Positions 61,481 to 64,000 of a DNA stretch of 64,000 nucleotides are shown piece after piece (the stretch's first letter is position 1; each line of letters starts with the position of its first letter). This DNA comes from CAWDVH01 sp963805705 (GTDB lineage: Bacteria > Actinomycetota > Actinomycetes > Streptosporangiales > Streptosporangiaceae): contig CAWDVH010000004.1 of NCBI GenBank assembly GCA_963805705.1, forward strand, positions 744,001 to 808,000, in the 5' to 3' direction. A program made the translations under genes and the position numbers. The notes under the pieces are model-generated. The model saw nothing but the letters and a program-made list of their open reading frames with translations, was not told where the DNA came from and did not search any database.

Positions 61481-62842
61481 AGCGCCGCCTCCGGCATCCA
61501 CCGGGAGTCGCTCCCGTGACCGGGAGTTCCCATCCGCGGCAGCCGCTGCCAGGCCATGGCCAGCGGGGTGGCCGCGTCGACGGACACCACGCGCCATCCC
61601 GCGGCTCGCAGCACTGCCGCCGCGGGAGCCGTCTCGTCTGGATCTATCGCGGGCTGTCCGGCGACAGCCTGGCCATTACCGGCGGCGCTGCCGGTCCCGT
61701 GGCCACCGCCGGCCGCGCTGCGGCTGGCCTGATCCGGCTGCGGGCCGGCCGGGCCGGCCCAGGTGGAGACGGCCAGCAGCAGCGCGATCGCCGCGCTGCC
61801 GTCGCGGCGGCTGGCGGCCAGCTGCCGGGCGGCCGTCTCGGAGAGCGCCGGCCACCACGATGACCAGGCCGCCATCGCCGCTACGCAGCGCGCCCGTGCC
61901 GCTGGACAGATCACGATTTCTCGACGGCTGGACGACCGACAGGGCGTCGAGCAGCACATCCTCGAACAGCCCGGCATTGGCGATCGGCCCCGAGTCGGTG
62001 ACGAGCTGGCCGTCCAGTCCCGCGCGGGACAGATGCACGCCGATCGACGCGGCGGCGGTGACGGCGTACTCAAAGGACGAGTTCACCCCGCTCCCGGCGT
62101 GCGCGCCGCGCCGGGTGTCGAGCAGCAGCATCGTGCGGTTCTTCCATCGCTGCTCCTCGCGCCGGACCATGAGCTCCCCGTAGCGGGCGGTGGAGCGCCA
62201 GTGCACCCGGCGCAGCTCATCACCGTCTCGGTAGGCACGGGGGATCACGTCATCTTCCCCGGCGGCGGCCGTGGCGCGGGTCCTGCCTTCCCCCTCGCCG
62301 ACCCAGCTTCCGCTGACCGCGGCGCGATCCAGCGGCACGACCTTGGGCGTGACCATGAACGTGGTGTAGGAGCTGAAGGACCGGCCCAGCTCGACTAGGC
62401 CGAACGCGTCGGCGATGCGGATCTCCAGGGGGCCGATGGAGAACTTTCCCCGCAGGTCAGAGCGGAGCGGATAGCTGAGCTCGCGAGTGCCGCCGCGCTC
62501 GATTCCGTCCAGGACGTATCGCGGCCGCGTGCCCAGCGCATACGGAACCGTGTCCTCGGCGAGCATCAGCCCGGTCGGGAGCCTGGACACGTTCTCCAGC
62601 CGCAGCGTCACCCGTGTCGTGTGGCCGGCCGGGACCCGCGACGGGTTGATGGAGCGCACGCAGCCGAGCCGGTAGCGCGCCCGGCTCGCGGCCAGCGCCG
62701 ACAGCAGGGGCAGGACCAGCAGGACCGCCCCGACGCTGATCAGGGCGTTATCGCCGAGCAACAGCCCGGCGGCGCCCGCCGCGGCACCTGCGGCCATGAA
62801 CGACGTCCCGCGTGTGGTCAACCCAGCGAGCACTGAACGCAT
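61477..62842 (-). pseudogene. DUF58 domain protein, frameshifted
   Basis: A membrane-anchored DUF58 protein: two N-terminal helices (FMAAGAAAGAAGLLLGD, LISVGAVLLVLPLLSAL), then a Greek-key/VWA-like part with the family motif GDELRRVHWRSTARYGELMVRREE. After GGLVIVVAGAL, at about 61848, the frame breaks. The C-terminal 120 residues (LSETAARQLAASRRDG to RWMPEAAL) are in the next frame and end at 61477, overlapping tgpA as ATGA. Removing one base yields 454 residues. The intact overlap argues for a sequencing error. ATG 62842 follows GGAAGG. Confidence 0.88.
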
Positions 62843-62931
62843 GTCCGGGCCTTCCTTCCGCTTGCCCACGTCAAATCTATGACGCGGGCCCGCAGGTAGC
62901 CATTGCGCGGGCCGCGCGCCTGCACGCCCGC

Positions 62932-63906
62932 CTACCTGGCGGGCAGCGGCAGCCGCTCCACGATCTTGGCCAGGACCTGCTCAGGGAGCTCTCTTCCCAC
63001 CAGCGCCTCCGCGGTCGGCAGCAGCCGGTGGGCGAGCACCGGACCGGACAGGGACTGAACGTCGTCGGGGATCACGAAGTCACGGCCGTCGAGCGCCGCA
63101 TACGCCCGGCTCGCCCTGAGCAGGTGCAGGGCAGCGCGGGGGGAAGCGCCGAGCCTGAGCGCGGGAGAGGTCCGGGTCGCGGTGACCAGGCTGATCAGGT
63201 ACTGGCGGATCTGCGGTGCGACATGGACGCCGCGCACCGCCGCGACCAGGGCGCGCACGTCGCTGGCGTGGGCAGCAGGTTTCAGATGGTCCAGCGGCGA
63301 GGCCGACCCGTGCGCGTCCAGCATCGCCAGCTCGGCGGCGTTGTCCGGATAGCCGATCGAGATCCGCGCGGTGAACCGGTCCCGCTGGGCCTCGGGCAGC
63401 GGGTAGGTCCCCTCCATCTCGATCGGGTTCTGCGTCGCGATGACCATGAAGGGCAGTTCCAGCGGGTAGGTCGCGCCATCCACCGTAACCTGGCGCTCCT
63501 CCATGCACTCCAGCAGCGCGGACTGGGTCTTCGGCGAGGCCCGGTTGATCTCGTCGCCGAGGACGAGGTTGGCGAAGATCGGCCCTGGCTTGAACTCGAA
63601 TTCGCGGATCTCCTGGTTGAACGCGCTAACCCCGGTGATGTCGCTGGGCAGCAGGTCCGGCGTGAACTGCACGCGCCGCACGGAGCAGTCGATCGATCGG
63701 GCCAGCGCCTTGGCGAGCAGCGTCTTGCCTACCCCGGGGACATCCTCGATCAGCGCGTGCCCCTCGGCGAGCAGGACCGTCAGGGCCAGCCGGACCGCTT
63801 CCGGCTTGCCGGAGATGACTGACTCCACCGCCGCGCTGACCCGGCGGGCCACTGCCACCAGATCTTCCAGCCGTGGCTCGGCCTGGGATCCCGTCTCAAC
63901 AACCAC
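62932..63906 (-). CDS. MoxR-family AAA ATPase
   Basis: A 324-residue AAA+ ATPase that acts as a chaperone-like maturation factor. Walker A is DVPGVGKTLLAKALA; Walker B is LVLGDEINRASPKTQSALLECMEE; sensor 1 is MVIATQNPIEMEGTYPLPEAQRDRF; the C-terminal lid follows. Start GTG 63906 with GAGGAGG. It leads the MoxR-DUF58-TgpA operon. In other actinobacteria this operon is divergent from mraZ and the division genes, which probably start just beyond 64000. The final 94 bases show no gene. Confidence 0.95.
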   Translation of the reverse strand: MVVETGSQAEPRLEDLVAVARRVSAAVESVISGKPEAVRLALTVLLAEGHALIEDVPGVGKTLLAKALARSIDCSVRRVQFTPDLLPSDITGVSAFNQEIREFEFKPGPIFANLVLGDEINRASPKTQSALLECMEERQVTVDGATYPLELPFMVIATQNPIEMEGTYPLPEAQRDRFTARISIGYPDNAAELAMLDAHGSASPLDHLKPAAHASDVRALVAAVRGVHVAPQIRQYLISLVTATRTSPALRLGASPRAALHLLRASRAYAALDGRDFVIPDDVQSLSGPVLAHRLLPTAEALVGRELPEQVLAKIVERLPLPAR

Positions 63907-64000
63907 GTATCCTCCTCGCGTCTGGCCACGCGATCGTCGAGTCCGTTGCCATGGGGATGCCTATCGCCGCTGACATGGTCGTGAGTTCAGACATTACGTC

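Overview
The window is about 64 kb of very GC-rich chromosomal DNA with strong G/C third-position bias. Its gene content points to an actinomycete: two F420-type LLM oxidoreductases, DUF3040, ANTAR, a 13E12-type DUF222/HNH protein, an IdeR/DtxR-type iron box, a SigF/SigB-family sigma factor with an RsbU-type phosphatase, and the MoxR-DUF58-TgpA cluster. Many starts are GTG, and several genes look leaderless. I saw no tRNA, rRNA, CRISPR array, insertion sequence or prophage. The genus cannot be told from sequence alone.

Layout. 1-4063: 3' end of a sugar ABC permease, then an FMN riboswitch driving ribE-ribBA-ribH (riboflavin), then a YjbR-like protein. 4154-8072 (minus): iron(III) ABC importer (binding lipoprotein, fused double permease, ATPase) behind two IdeR-like boxes and a 16-codon leader ORF. 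8202-9984: XdhC and a MobA-like cytidylyltransferase, the maturation pair for molybdenum hydroxylases. 10026-18818: nucleotidyltransferase; a minus operon of a truncated TetR, CaiB, enoyl-CoA hydratase and serine hydrolase; an LLM oxidoreductase; a deaminase; an ArsR/SRPBCC pair; an aldose epimerase. 19054-28954: CaiB plus two complete molybdenum hydroxylase gene sets, S-L-M on plus and L-S-M on minus, with TetR and VOC genes between them. 29106-31748: PadR, a nitrilase-fold protein without its catalytic cysteine, and a translationally coupled beta-lactamase-fold lipoprotein. 31806-37506: Ser/Thr kinase, ABC-2 exporter, and a two-gene cassette of unknown function. 37652-41851: SseB-like gene and aroC-aroK-aroB-aroQ (shikimate pathway). 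41885-50619: second LLM oxidoreductase, GAF-ANTAR regulator, glycosyltransferase, RsbU-type phosphatase, sigma factor with a coupled membrane protein, NDH-2. 50796-53166: pepQ-like, efp, nusB. 53151-58827: PIG-L deacetylase, 13E12-type HNH protein, RibD-like reductase, dinB, DUF3040. 58913-63906: TgpA transglutaminase, DUF58, MoxR.

How the parts fit. XdhC and the MobA-like enzyme probably serve both hydroxylase sets, which need MCD cofactor, 2Fe-2S clusters and FAD; FAD comes from the riboflavin operon. Iron for the clusters could come from the IdeR-controlled importer. The phosphatase, sigma factor and coupled membrane protein look like a partner-switching stress module.

A caution runs through the window. 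At least seven reading frames (sugar permease, ribE, a hydroxylase large subunit, LLM oxidoreductase, sigma-linked membrane protein, a small repeat protein, DUF58) are each broken by what looks like a single G/C indel, while both sides keep excellent homology. That pattern fits uncorrected sequencing errors better than gene decay. Short tandem repeats, mostly in multiples of three inside genes, are also unusually common.
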